Assembly: GCF_037038585.1 (NCBI RefSeq) | Contig: NC_092523.1 | Span: forward strand, 3,601,001-3,665,000 | Reading direction: 5' to 3' | DNA from: Patagioenas fasciata | Taxonomy: Eukaryota > Chordata > Aves > Columbiformes > Columbidae | DNA length: 64,000 bases | Shown here: positions 33,788 through 45,916 of the stretch, piece by piece | Layout of the letters: every line of letters starts with the position of its first letter | Numbering within the stretch: the stretch's first letter is position 1 | Position numbers and translations under genes: made by a program | The notes under the pieces: generated by a model | Database searches by the model: none | Told to the model about the DNA's origin: nothing | Seen by the model: only the letters and a program-made list of their open reading frames with translations

Positions 33788-35557
33788 GGTGGGACCAAGA
33801 CAATACAACATATTTTTTTTAATTGCTGTGCATGTACCGACTACTCAAGCCAGTGATCTTCCGAAGGATAATACGCTACTGTAGGACCTGTGTGAGCCTG
33901 CTCACACCGATCTCCACCACCCTTACTCTATACTTCTGTGCTTTGTAGGTAAAATAACTGTGGATGTGCGTTGTTTTTCTATCGATAATACCAGATCTCT
34001 TTTGGTTTCTTCTTCCTAGTACAGCTGGTGAGGGTCACTTGGCTCTTTTGTAATCTGCCGTGACTGTTACTTTGCTAGAGGCTGCCATCCCCTCTCCTAC
34101 AATTCACCCCTCTTCGGTTGGTTGTTTTGGAGGGTTATATTTGGTTTCTTTGGTTTTCCAAGCATTTATATGTGCAGCGAAACAGTTTGAAGTGGCAGGT
34201 TGGTTTGGTTTTTGTTTTGTTTTTTTAGGGTATTTTTAGCCACATTGGCTAATGGAGTAAAGCTCTCGCGATCATGAGCAAACTCACTGCTCTGCATCAA
34301 GTATCATGTCTAGACGGTGGTCTTAGTGAAGTCAGTGGGAGGTTGGCCACTGATTTCAGTGAAACCAGACATATCTCTACCAGACGACTCCCTCTTGCCA
34401 GCCCATGGCTACCGTGGTTGCAAGAGGTTAGGACATCCTTGGATGAGCCTGTAACATTAGCCAACAAGGAATGATCACCCAGCAGGAGCCTCTTCGGAGG
34501 TTCAGCAGAACTGGACATCTGCTGCATTTTCATTCCGTTGTGATTTCCTTCTGCAGTTCCACTTCTCTCCTGGGTTGTGACCAACTCTGGGAGCAGAAAC
34601 ACCCTCCCACCTCTGCCTTTGCCCCCTATTCTTACCATACACTCAAGTTGGCTACAGCAAGGAAAAAACTTGGAAATCCAAGCTAGTGTCCCTTCCCAAG
34701 AGCCCTTTTTCTTCCCAAAGTTAATGGAATCAAGGTTTGGAGAAGCCTCCAAACTGCGGGATGTTTATGCAAACTGAAGCTTTAGCAATTTGCCTCAACA
34801 AGGGGCAACTGTGCTACCCCATTCCCACACGAGTGATGCTTTGGCACATTCTACTTAAAAATTGTCATCTGAGCCTCACTCAGGAGTTGCAGTGAGCACA
34901 TATCAGCATTATCGCTACATCACCTTCAGTACAGCACCCATAGCCATCCCATCTGGCATCACACATTCCAGGGACAGAGATAATACAGACCTAGCTTAAG
35001 AAAATATTCAGCTACTAACTCTGAGCAGGAAAGCGGTTGTAAGAAGGGAAAATGCTTAAGGTGATGCAAGTGCTTATGCCCTGGCAGAATAATAATCAAA
35101 TCCTATAGGCACAGTCACTGAGAAGGGTGCAGGCACCAAAAACCAGCATTCAGCTTTAAAAGGTGGGCAAGGCGGGTCTGGCTCTCCCTTTTGTGGATAC
35201 TTTTTCAGCATGACCCACAGCAAAGTGTAAAAAATATTGCAAAGTGGAGTTGGCTCCGACTGGACAGTGGCCAAAGGACAAATGCAAGTGGGAATTTCAG
35301 CTCTTTGTCCTTGGGAGCAGCCAGAAGAACAAAACTAGAATCAGCCCTGGGACGTCATGGGATGTCTGTGTGCCCATGGAGTTTGATCAGATCACATTTC
35401 ACCTGCATACCAAGGAAGAACCTCAGGGCGTTGAGGGGCTGAAGACTCTCCAAACAAAATCCCTGAAGCTATTCATTTTCCACATTCCCTTCCCAGAAAG
35501 CTTCTCCTTCCCCATCACCAGGTCTGACCTTCAAGCTGGCATCAAACATGGTTTGGT

Positions 35558-35801
35558 GAGCTCCAGACTGAGCAAAGAGGCTGAGCAGGAGAGAGGAGAC
35601 TCCAGTTACTCCCACCAATCTCCAGCCAAGGTCAACAGACAATATTACTGAGCAGAAGCTGTTGATGGCTGGCAGTGATCCCTGGAGCCATAGAAAATGG
35701 AGATATGTGATGAGACCAGGGCATTTCAAGGCGCTGGTTGAAGGCACCTGGCTTTTCTCACTGCTTCTGCCTGTGTCTTTGGAACTGGAGGAAGACACAA
35801 C
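35558..35801 (+). repeat. 244-bp direct repeat, copy 2 (LZTS3 3' UTR)
   Basis: This is the partner of 32571-32814, in the same orientation and about 3 kb away, with the last LZTS3 coding exon between them. Confidence 0.9.
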
Positions 35802-38278
35802 CCAACAGTCAGACTTTGCCAAGCCAAAGGAGACATCTACATGTGCTCTGCAAACTCACACTTGGCCAAGCAAATCTGAAGCTCTCTCCACTTCATACAC
35901 TGGGCCTTCAAGATGGAGTCAAACATCCCACAATGTTGTGGTTGGAGACCTGGTGCCTTGTGTCATCTCAGCTTTCTCTGCCTCTCTTTCCACATCAGAT
36001 AAACCCACACTGTCTTCCTTCCCAAAGGACTTGTGAGGCACCTGTGTCTGTGAAGGGCTTTGCAGTCCTTGGGCAAAATGGAAAAGCACTGAGAAACTGC
36101 AAGAGGCTCAGTCTCAGATGGTCATATGGTGTTTTTGAAGCTACCACATGAAAAGCAAACCAAACGGCAAGTACCCTAACCACAAGATGGGTCCAATAAC
36201 CTGGAGGGTCACCTCCAACTTTGCTCCTCTTGGCTCTGCTGATGTTGAGGTTGGTTTCCTGCTCACCATCACAGAAAACAGCGTTTCAGTTGGTAGATCA
36301 AGGACACCCAGAGTGACTGAGTTTCGAGTAGCTGCTGTTGAGGAGGTTGTACACCACAATTTCGCGCTGCGTTAACGCTCAGGAGGAACGGACATCGGCA
36401 TCACCATGTGGGACAGCTTCTACCAGAGCTCCTTGCTAATCCACAGGCAGGAGGAGCTTGTCTGACCTGCTCAAATTCCTGGTTCCAGTCAGCAGCAGTC
36501 AGCCAAGTCCTCCAGCATGCCAGGTTTGCTCTATCATCTTTTTCCTACGTATTTTTTTGCAGTGGTGCCAGGAATGAGTGTATTTTGATGGACCCAGTGA
36601 AACTTAGAGGCACACAGGTTCTGGACGGCCTCACAGTGCATCCACCAGGGATTGCAGAGCTCCTTGGGATGGAGCAGGAACAGCAAGGTGAGATTTTCCA
36701 CCTTGGAGGAGGAAAAGTACACTCCTTTCACCTTTTTCTTCACTGCATCACTTCGATCTAGAGTTTCCACCCAGATCTGAGCAACCTTGGTTGTGGACAT
36801 TCCCTGGATGACATGAGACCATTGCAGACACCTATTAAAGACACTGTGCTGCTGATGGTGGTTTTCCCTCTCTTGGGATTCACGCAGCATCCCCAAACAC
36901 TCAGCTGTCCTGTAGAAACCACCCCGCTATGCTACTGTGACATGAAATACATATTTTTGGCAAGTGCTCCCAGCCAAACTGCTATGAAAAATTGTTGCTC
37001 TTCAGGAATCCTCCCTACAACTGGACATGCTGCTCCCCATCACGTCCTCTCCCATGTGCTACCACTGTGGCCACAAGCTGGTAACCAGTGTCTCTTGGAG
37101 GTGACTGTCCTTTGCTCAGCAGAGATGGATCAAAATGATGGTGGGACACCTGGGTTCCTGTTGTTTGTGCCCATCTGGACCCAGATGGGAGCTCACCTAG
37201 CTCTTTCTAGACCTTAACACTTTTACCCACTGACTGGACAAAGTCTCCCATCATAAGCTTGGTCTCCATTGAGGCCCTGGGGTTTTAACCTTGGAGCAAG
37301 ATAGTACAGGGTGCCAGACTGGTGTTTTCATGACATATTCTGGGAACGGCCAAGGAGGCTGACATATTGTCTCTTGGAGGCTCAGGCAGGGCTGATAAAA
37401 TGCTTCTGTCCCATGAAATTCAACTCAGAGTTCAGTCTTGATCATAACCCATCTACCACCTCCACCTTTGCACACCCAGTTCTGGAGCTGATGGGATTCA
37501 GTGTGATGCAATTGCTCATGTGTAATTCTCCAAGTTCTGCCATCAATATCTTGCATGTGGTCAGTGTCTCTACTGAAACAACAGGTCATATTTAACTTGT
37601 CGTTGGCCATCAGCAAAATCCGTGGTCATGAGGGTCTCAGGTCAGCTGCCCACACATGGGGTCCAGACACATTAAAGACGCTCTGAGACACCTGATACAC
37701 GGGGCTGGCCAAGATGATACAACAGCCAAGCCAGTGGTGGAAGACCTGGAGCATCTCTAGTGACACATCACCCACGCGTGGGCAACTGAATCATGCTCCA
37801 AGCATACCCACATGGCTGTTATGTGAACAAACAGGGGCACTGATCAGCTCCAGCAGTTTCCATCCATGAGGATTTGGGCTGAGCAGGCCCTCCTGGTGCC
37901 ACCAAAGGTCAAAGCGGCCCCTCTTCCCACCTGCTGCGAGTGGGGTTGCTTTGCTCCACCATCATTTCAAGGTCGCTATAAGATGCCAACCCAGCTGAGC
38001 TGGTTCCCCTCGTGCAGCCAACACTTCCGTCTCACCCTGGGTGCGAACGCCACAACCATCGCACGTTGTTGTGCTTCACACAGTCCCACTGAGCTTCTGC
38101 ACTGTCTCGTGGCAGCCGGCTGCACTGTTCCTGCTGTCGCTGGCATCGTGCCGGTGGGAGATCACCTCCGGGTTTTCGCACTCAAGAGAGGAATCGAATT
38201 GTTGCTCTTACACTGCTACGTTATATGGAGAGAAGTGTACTTGGATGTAAATAACAGCCCAGCTCTGTATATACAATG

Positions 38279-38284
38279 ATTAAA
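38279..38284 (+). terminator. Candidate proximal polyadenylation signal (ATTAAA)
   Basis: ATTAAA follows TGTAAATA (38246-38253) and TGTATATA (38266-38273), both of which match the Pumilio element TGTANATA. This arrangement is common near mRNA 3' ends. It is a motif-level call only. Confidence 0.35.
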
Positions 38285-38559
38285 TGAAGAGACAAGAAAG
38301 ATCTGTGGCTTCTATATCGGTGAATGGGATCGAAAGCAGCAGCCAAGGCTGCGTTCGAGCGCTGAGCGCTACATGGAGGGTGCTCAGCACCCCCTGAGCT
38401 GCTGCTGGTTGCAGTGGAAATGGGGTCTCAGCACCTCTCAGGAAGGCAATCCACTTGGGATGGACTCCCTGGTGACACTGTCCTGCTTCAATGCTTGCTG
38501 TCATCCTCAGCCAGGATTTGCAATCGTCCCCTGGTTAAGGCTGAAGTCCCCTCTGCCCA

Positions 38560-39070
38560 TCACAGACTGGTTGGGTTGAAGGGACCTCTGGAGATCATCC
38601 AGCCCAACCCACCTGCTCACGCAGGGTCACCAGAGCAGATCACACAGGGTCGTGTCCAGGCGGGTTTGAATGTCTCAGAGAAGGAGACTCCACAGCCTCT
38701 CTGGGCAGCCTGGGCCAGGCTCTGGCACCTCACAGGAAAGAAGTTTCTCCTCATGTTCAGATGGAACCTCCTGTGTTTCAGTCTGTGCCCGTTGCCCCTC
38801 ATCCTGTCATTGGGCACCACTGAAAAGAGTCTGGTCCATCCTCTTGACATCCACCCTTGAAATATTTATCAGCATAAATAAGGTCCCCTCTTAGCTTCTT
38901 TTCTCCAGGCTAAACAGACCCAGCTCTCTGTCTTTCCTCACAAGAAAGATGCTCTAGGCCCCTCATCATCTTCGTAGCCACCACTGGACTCCCCCCAGTA
39001 ATTCCTTGTCCTTCTTAAACTGGGAAGCCCAGAGCTGGACCAAGTACTCCAGATGCGGCCTCATCAGGGC
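38560..39070 (-). mobile_element. CR1 LINE 3' fragment, class III
   Basis: It is the inverted counterpart of the class III sequence at 24397-24913, starting CACAGACTGGTTGGGTTGAA. Confidence 0.92.
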
Positions 39071-42000
39071 AACCTCCTGTCCCTCCAAACCTCCTTGCAG
39101 ACAGTGGCTCCCAGCAGTGACCTCCTGGAGCCCTGAGCTCTGCCCATGCAAAGGACCAACCCACCCCACTCCTGCCCCTCGCAGTGGCACTTTATAGCTT
39201 GCTCAAGACAGCAAGCTCACAAGCAACATGACCAAAGATCTCTGGAGGGCATTGGACTGCACACTTGGAGCTGCCTCCTGACTTTCCTGGGGAGGGATGA
39301 GGCTGGTGGGGGCTCGGAAGTGGGAATGAGAGCTGGCAGGGGACAGGAGAGGGCTTGGGTTTCTCTGTGTCCCACCTGGGAACATCTGCATGGCCACAAG
39401 AGGCCTTTCCTGCGCTAGACAGGACTGGGTAGAAAGGAGTTCCTGGGTGAGCTGATTGTCCCCAGTTGATTACACCAATATCCTCCGTGGTTGTGCCAAT
39501 TACTTCGATGCAATGCCCAGGGAGATTGTGGACCAGGAGCTGTTCCAGGAGGTAGAATGCATGGGTGCAACGCCCCTTTTTCCTTGGAGAGAAGAGAGGC
39601 TGCATACTAAGCCATTACACTTGTCTCCATGACCACAGGTCTCCTCTGCTTGAGCAGCAGACATTGCTACAGGGTCCAGTTGTATTGGCCAGGAAAATGT
39701 GTATCCTGGGAGCTGGTGGTCCTGCTGGTTGCCCCCTTCGTGTCATCTCTCCAGCTCACCCCAGGACATCCTTAGCACCCTCCTTACCAGGGAACCTTCC
39801 TCCAAGGTGAAGGCACCATGGTCGTTGCTTTTCCTGCTTGGGGTGCTGATGGTATCTGTGGCCATCATCACCCCATGGAGGTCCCTGGTACTGCTCCCAG
39901 CCTTGGCACATGGAGTGTAGGCCAGTGGGAGACCTGTGCTTCTGTGAATAGGTGCTTGAGTGGCCCTGCGCCTCGGGCACGTGCCTCTTCACCATATCTC
40001 TGCTCCATGGCCATGCTAAGCCTTCTCTGCTCCGTTCCTACCAAGACCATGAAATCCTGCTGATGTGCAGTGACAGCTCTCACTTCTGTCCTGGATGGGA
40101 GCAGGTCCAGCTGGCCACTATTCTAACTCAACCCTTCAGCCTAAACCTTGAAGCCCACTTTATAGAGTCACTTTTCACCAAGACCCATTGCTAAAGATCT
40201 GCTCATCATGTTGCCTGTGCCCTGCTACTCCCCTGCCCCAGCCCTCCAGATTCCCCTGTCTCTTTTTAGATCATCACCATCCCCACTGTCCCAGGAGCAG
40301 CCAGTGCCTCTCCCAGTACTCTCCCAGGTATGTCTAAACAAGCCGGAGCTGAAGCCCAAAGCCCCCACTGAGAGTGGCACGTCCAACCCTACCCTCAGAG
40401 GAGCTTTTTAAACTACTGATCCTCTTCTCTCCATCATTCCCACCTCAGCTGGACCAGCCTTGCTTTACCTCCAAAAGCAATCTTGCTTCTTGCTGGAAGA
40501 CATCCCCATGACACTTGAGATGGCTGCATGGTGCTTCACACCATTGCAACACCTCAACCAGCCAGCTCTGGGGCTTCCCATGCCACCTAGTCCCTAGTGT
40601 ATCGAGGGGCTGGGATCACATCCAGCTGTTTGCAGATGTTGGCTTCCCAATAGGGTATTCCATGCCGGCAGTGCCACTGCTGGCAACACCAGAAACGAGC
40701 TTCTGCATTTCCATGATAAGCCTGGTTCTCCCAATGAAGGGGATCAATTAGATATGGAGCCTGGGACAACCTCTGACACGCAGGGTTGTGGTTTTGCGGC
40801 TCTTTTATGGATCTGTTTTCTCAGGCAGAAAGTCTCAGCTTTCTGTCACAAAGCAATAGGTTTTTCTAGAGAGATTTAAAAGAGACTATTGACTATTCCC
40901 AACTCTGATACCTGCAGGGAAGCCAGTGTTCCCTTGAATACCTTCACGGCTCCAGCCCTGGGCTCTCCTCCTTGGGAAAGGGATGCAGGGTCCAGCCTGG
41001 GTCCCAAAAGCCACCAATGGTTTAAGTTTGGTGGTTCCCACTGGTCTGGAGAGCCCAAAGCTGCCCATATCCAGCAGGCCACCAGTTGCGGTCCCTGGGA
41101 GGTGTGGTCCATCCCCCTGTGGTGCCCATCTCATGGCTGTTACTGGGTCCCTGCAGCAGGTCTTCTCCATCAGCTCACCCACATGGGAGTCACTGTGTCT
41201 CCAGGGGTATCTGAGCTCACAGAGTCACGTTTGGTGACAACCAGACAGCAGTGGGTCACCACAACACTGGCTTTGCCATCCCTGAGAGTCAGGCTGTCCT
41301 AGGAGCCCTCTCAGATGAGAAGGTCCTGTTTCCTTCATGGCTGGCACATGGGTTCCCTTCCAGTGGCCGAAGGGAGCAAACCGTGCATGGGCAGAGCTCC
41401 ATCACCGGTGCAAAAAAATAACAAATGCTGCACAACCAGCCAATGTGTCTATGCAGTCCCTTTCCACACAGCGGCGTCCCCGCAGAGCCCAGCCCAGGGC
41501 TGGAGCTCCTCCAAGGTGTCTTTGTTTGCACTCACTCGGACCTAATAAACGCTGTGAGCCGAGAGGAATCCCCTCTCAGTCTTTGCCTTGCACTGGGCAG
41601 TACGCTTGTGAGGGTTTCCTCGTCCTAAAACCGATGCATGTTGCTTAGTCGCCCCGTCTTCTGCGTCTCGTCCTCCAGCAGATCAAGAGATGTGTCCCGT
41701 CCCTCACCCCCCAAAAAAAACACCTCCCCGATGGGAGAACATCAGGTTGGCCCAGCAAACCTGCTGTCTGATTTCACCAGCAATAAAAGCCCCGTGGAGA
41801 AGCGGCTGGAGCTCCCCGGTGGTGCTCCACCGCCGGGTGAGCTGTGTCTGTGTGTAGGACTTTTGCATTAGACCCTCCGTCCAATATTTTGGACATACCC
41901 AACTGTAAATTCAGTCCCGGCCTTGTGCTTTCCCTCCTCTTGTTCGGTTCTTGATGCCTCGGTCTCTCTCTGGTCTTACTGTGAATTCAAACCAGAAGTG

Positions 42001-42103
42001 TTCTGAACTCGACTCCGTTACTGTTTTGTTTCTGCGTTGACTGTTGCTGGTTCTCTGAACTGCGTTTAATGAGAGTTTGAAAAAAAAAATCAAAAAATTT
42101 AAA

Positions 42104-42127
42104 GACTTATATATATATATATATATA
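42104..42127 (+). repeat. (TA)n microsatellite in putative LZTS3 3' UTR
   Basis: A pure TA run is followed by A-rich sequence with AATAAA-like words. A second AT-rich stretch lies at 42400-42465. Confidence 0.9.
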
Positions 42128-42519
42128 CTTAAAAAATAAAATATTTAAAAAAGAACTCCATAAAGTTGAGTGTCTCTCCTGTTCACCGGTCACTTCCAAA
42201 CACCATTGTCTTGACTTTGCCTCTGGTCAGTGTATTTACAGACAAGAGATAAAATGCAGCATTCTGGGATCTTTTTGTACAGCAAAGGTGTAATGTTTCG
42301 GAAATTCTCGTTAAAACTATACCACACTTCCCAATCTACTGCTCGTCTGTTGTATGTTTCCAAGATGTGAAGAGCTACTGCCTTTGCGATTTTCTACGGT
42401 GAATATATATATATCTGTACAGAGGTATGTATATATATAAATATATATGAAGATCTATATGTATACGTATCTCTCACTCTCCTATCTCTGCCTAACTGTG
42501 AAGGATTTTTATTGGGCAA

Positions 42520-42525
42520 AATAAA
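42520..42525 (+). terminator. Candidate distal polyadenylation signal (AATAAA) for LZTS3
   Basis: A canonical AATAAA is followed about 30-45 bases later by a GT-rich stretch (GTGTGGTTTGTCTGGTTGTG). It comes after AT-rich, UTR-like sequence, and CR1 sequence starts about 140 bp further on. The link to LZTS3 is inferred from strand and position. Confidence 0.5.
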
Positions 42526-42666
42526 ATGGAGAAAGGCCCCGTTTTAAAAACCTGACTGTGTGGTTTGTCTGGTTGTGTTGTGGGTAGAAGAAGCGGCAAG
42601 ACCCATGGGGGATTTGGGGAGGGAGCTGCAGGGAAGATCTTGCCTTGGACATACCAGCATCCTCCA

Positions 42667-42895
42667 GTCGAGAGCTTCAGGTTAGACATGAGGAAGAAAT
42701 TGTTGGCCCTGAGGGTGGTGAGAGCCTGGCCCAGGTTGGGCAGAGAGGTGGTGGATGAACCATCCCTGGAGACATCCCAGGCCAGGCTGGACGGGGCTCT
42801 GAGCAACCTGAGCTGGTGAAGATGTCCCTGCTCATGGCAGGGGTGGCACTGGGGGAGCTGGGAAGGTCCATCCCAAACTATTCTGTGATTCTATG
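42667..42895 (+). mobile_element. CR1 LINE 3' fragment, class I
   Basis: It starts AGCTTCAGGTTAGACATGAG and ends CCCAAACTATTCTGTGATTCTATG. A small deletion near the end removes part of the CCTTCCAACCC motif. Confidence 0.9.
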
Positions 42896-44107
42896 AGCAA
42901 ATTCCCTGACCCTCCCATGCCAAGAGCTTGCTCAGAGCAGCCGCATCTCCCGCTGCAGCGTCTCTGTGGGGTTTCCCCATCTCTGGGGCTTGGAGGCTGC
43001 CACCCCCAGAGAACCCCATGCTGTGCTGAGGGTGCGAGGCCAGGGAGGGAGATGGTTTGGAGGAGCGGTTGTTTGGGCTGAAAGGAACATGGCGGGGAGG
43101 TTGGGGAAGTCCATCCTGGTGCTAGATGGGATAACTGGGATGCTTCCTCTGCACGAGCCCTTCATGTGGCTAAAGGAGCAGAAAACACAGTCAAAAAGCA
43201 TCAAATTCACGTTGGATCCCCGGATGGTTGGGGTGGGGAGGAGAGTGTTGCGAGTTTTGGAGGCTGACCCCAGGGCAAGGTCCACTTTGCCTTCCCTCCC
43301 AAGCATGGAGTTCATGATGTCCAAAATCTCCTGCCAAACTGCAGGCTTTTACTCAAATGAATCCTACCCCACCTGCTTCGCCAGTGTTACATTAAAACAA
43401 CAGTCATATCAACGTTATTTTTCTTAAAAAAGCAACAAATCCAACACTTTTCCCAACACCAGCTTTGGCAGAGAGGTTTCCTGTCCTCCCATGAGAAAGC
43501 TGATGCCTCTCAGGTCAAAGCCAAGCATGTCAGGGATTCGATGCTTCTCCTCAGACCAGGTTTGAGGTCTGAGGTGACATCAGTGACAAGAGATTTTTAT
43601 TTCAGTTCACCACTACGAGCATGGTTCTCCTCCAACTACATTTAGTCTCTTAAATGTGTGAATTCCTCACCTGCCAGCTGATAGAAGACTGATGGGAACT
43701 AAGAGGAGAAAAGGAAATTCACCTGGTCTAACTATTAGGAAAGGATATAAATATTAAGTCAGTCTATATGCCAAGCCCCATTTAATGCATTTCCATGTGC
43801 AAAACTTTGTCTAATCATAGTTTGCCAATGCAGCGAAAAGAAGAAAGGTGTCTGGGCACAGGGGAGCTGTGAATACTTGAGATATTCCAAAGCTGCCTTG
43901 AGAGGGCACTGGTCAATGGGCTTTTGGTGGCCTTGTTTGAGGAGGGGGTTGCAGCAGATGACCGCTGGAGGTGCTTTCCCACCTCAGTCACCCCGGTTCT
44001 GTGGGTAAGGCTGCAGTGAGGGGCGTCAGCTGTGACATGTGCCTCCACTACACGCTGTTCACGACCCAAGTCCACACCGGTGCAGAGAAGCTATGCTCAG
44101 ACCACCA

Positions 44108-44366
44108 GAATCTCAGAGTCGCAGAAGAGTTTGGGTTGAAGGAACCTTCCCAGCTCCCCCAGTGCCACCCCTGCCATGAGCAGGGACATCTTCACCAGCT
44201 CAGGTTGCTCGGAGCCCCGTCCAGCCTGGCCTGGGATGTCTCCAGGGATGGTTCATCCACCACCTCTCTGGCCAACCTGGGCCAGCGTTTAGATCTGCTC
44301 ATGGCAGGCGTTGGATTAGATGACTTTGGAAGGTCCCTCCAACCCAAACTGTTCTATGATTCTATG
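44108..44366. mobile_element. Inverted pair of CR1 class I 3' ends
   Basis: 44108-44286 is minus-strand CR1 beginning with the inverted tail, and about 44290-44366 is plus-strand CR1 ending with a tail (CCAACCCAAACTGTTCTATGATTCTATG). Both 3' ends point outward. Confidence 0.85.
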
Positions 44367-44552
44367 GAGGGGCACAGGGACCAGCTCCTGGTGTTGTCCC
44401 TAAACACGTTCTTTACCCAGCACACATGAAAACGAGCCAAATTCTGCACACAGAGAGGAGATATCGATTTTATTACAGAGTTGTGCAAATCTGGATGCTT
44501 GATCGAACTGGCATCCCAGCAATAGTAGTATTGATAATTTATACAAGATCTT

Positions 44553-44735
44553 CACTCTGAGGGTGCCAGAGCCTGGCCCAGGCTGCCCAGAGAGGTTGTG
44601 GAGTCTCCTTCTCTGAGACATTCAAACCCGCCTGGACACGACCCTGTGTGATCTGCTCTGGTGACCCTGCGTGAGCAGGTGGGTTGGATTGGGTGATCTG
44701 CAGAGGTCCCTTCAACTCAACCAGTCTGTGATGTC
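44553..44735 (+). mobile_element. CR1 LINE 3' fragment, class III
   Basis: It has TGAGGGTGCCAGAGCCTGGC, then the GTGATCTGCTCTGGTGACCC block, then CAACTCAACCAGTCTGTGATG. Confidence 0.9.
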
Positions 44736-45124
44736 TGATCACTGCACACACCCCCTCAGGGCAGACCTGGAGGGCTGGCTGGTGGCAATATTTGCATACA
44801 AGTTCTATATAAAAACACTATTGTTACTACGCACGCTGAGTGAGTTAGGGGCCTTCTCCTGGAAGCTTCTTCGTAAGTTTCAAGGAATATGTATTGAAAT
44901 AAAACAAAGGTGTCCAATCACTTTAACACGTACTCATCATTAAGGCATATATTTTGCAAGTTGTGTTTCTGTATTAAAATGATATTATAACGAGGAAAGT
45001 TTACTTTAAGTCAAGCATATCCCCATATTTGGCAATAATCACTAGATAATCAGCTCTCTATGGTTCACTTCTAAATTCCAGGATAGGTTTTGTTCTACAA
45101 TCAGAAGTTAAATGCCGCTAGACA

Positions 45125-45310
45125 TCTCATTTACTATTCATCTAATATTAAAGTTACAGTAGGCCTCACTGTCAGGTCTTCTGGCCCATGTGGTGACATT
45201 GGGGGGCGGTTCATCTATTTATCTCATTTATTATTCGTCTAATATTAAATTTCCAGTAGGCCTCACTGTCAGGTCTTTTGGCCTATGTGGTGACACTGGG
45301 GGTGGTTCCT
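45125..45310 (+). repeat. Two tandem 97-bp units just upstream of the CpG promoter
   Basis: Unit 1 (45125-45221) and unit 2 (from 45222) both run TCTCATTTA, TCTAATATTAAA, CAGTAGGCCTCACTGTCAGG, TGTGGTGACA. They differ at about ten positions. Unit 2 runs into the CpG island. Confidence 0.9.
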
Positions 45311-45800
45311 GTAGCTGCGGCCCAGCTCCCCGGGGCAGCCATGGGGCGCTCTCAGGGCACTGACCGGGCCTGCAGCAGCCGTGTGTCGCAGGTAAGAGGC
45401 ACCGAGGAACCGAATGAGCACCCGAAGCCTTCGGGCCGCGCCGCCATAACAAGCCCCGTTGGCACGGCAACCCCCGTGTCACATGACCCTTCTCCCGCAT
45501 CACGTGGTGTCGGGCGGCGCGGCGCTGGCGCCACCTGCCGGCCGCGCTCCGCCGCTCCTCCCGCCCCTATGTGCGGGGCCACGCTCAGCGCCCGGAAGTG
45601 CGTCATTGTCAGGTGGCCGGAAGCGGCGGTGGGCGGAGGGGTCGGGCGGCAGCGGCAGCGCCGGCGGAGGCGCCGGGCCCGGTGAGTGCGGCGGGAGCGC
45701 GGCCAACGACCCCTCCCCTCCCCCCCAACCCCCGACCGGCCCCTCGGCAGCGCCGCTCCCGCAGCGGGTCCGGGGAGCGGCACACGGGAATGCACCGAGC
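45300..45800 (+). promoter_or_regulatory. CpG-island promoter shared by UBOX5 and FASTKD5
   Basis: This is the most CpG-dense stretch of the window. It contains E-box-like TCACATGAC (45479-45487), CACGTG (45501-45506), the ETS-type site CCGGAAGTG (45592-45600) joined to a CGTCA half-site, a second CCGGAAG (45617-45623), and GC boxes. Paired ETS/GABP (NRF-2) sites are typical of promoters for mitochondrial proteins, which fits FASTKD5. There is no TATA box in the expected place, so initiation is probably dispersed. In human, as I recall, UBOX5 and FASTKD5 share a first exon. Confidence 0.7.
45610..45681 (+). other. Probable shared non-coding first exon of UBOX5 and FASTKD5
   Basis: The GC-rich segment ends at a strong donor, CCCG|GTGAGT, with GT at 45682. 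It lies just downstream of the paired ETS motifs. Splicing to 51044 would give FASTKD5 mRNA, and splicing to 56191 would give UBOX5 mRNA. The transcription start is not known, so the left edge is approximate. Confidence 0.5.
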
Positions 45801-45831
45801 GCCCCCCGCCCGGGGCCTGCACTGCCCCTAT

Positions 45832-45866
45832 ATGCGTATATATATGTATATATAATATATATGTAG
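45832..45866 (+). repeat. (TA)n-rich microsatellite at the downstream edge of the CpG island
   Basis: Imperfect TATATG/TATATA repeats lie about 150 bp into UBOX5 intron 1. Confidence 0.85.
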
Positions 45867-45916
45867 GTACAGGCACATGGGTAAGTAGCGAGGCTCGGGT
45901 TGCAGCGGTTCAGGGG

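Larger units (their letters stand above)
33788..42545 (+). other. LZTS3: Probable LZTS3 3' UTR and downstream sequence
   Basis: No protein-coding gene is recognised here. The first few hundred bases look like 3' UTR (T-rich, low CpG). Possible 3' ends are an ATTAAA at 38279-38284 just after two Pumilio-type motifs, AATAAA at 41544-41549 and 41782-41787, and AATAAA at 42520-42525 after a long AT-rich tract. The distal end would make a UTR of about 8.7 kb containing a minus-strand CR1 (38560-39070) and one copy of the 244-bp duplication. Which signal is used cannot be decided from sequence alone. Confidence 0.5.
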
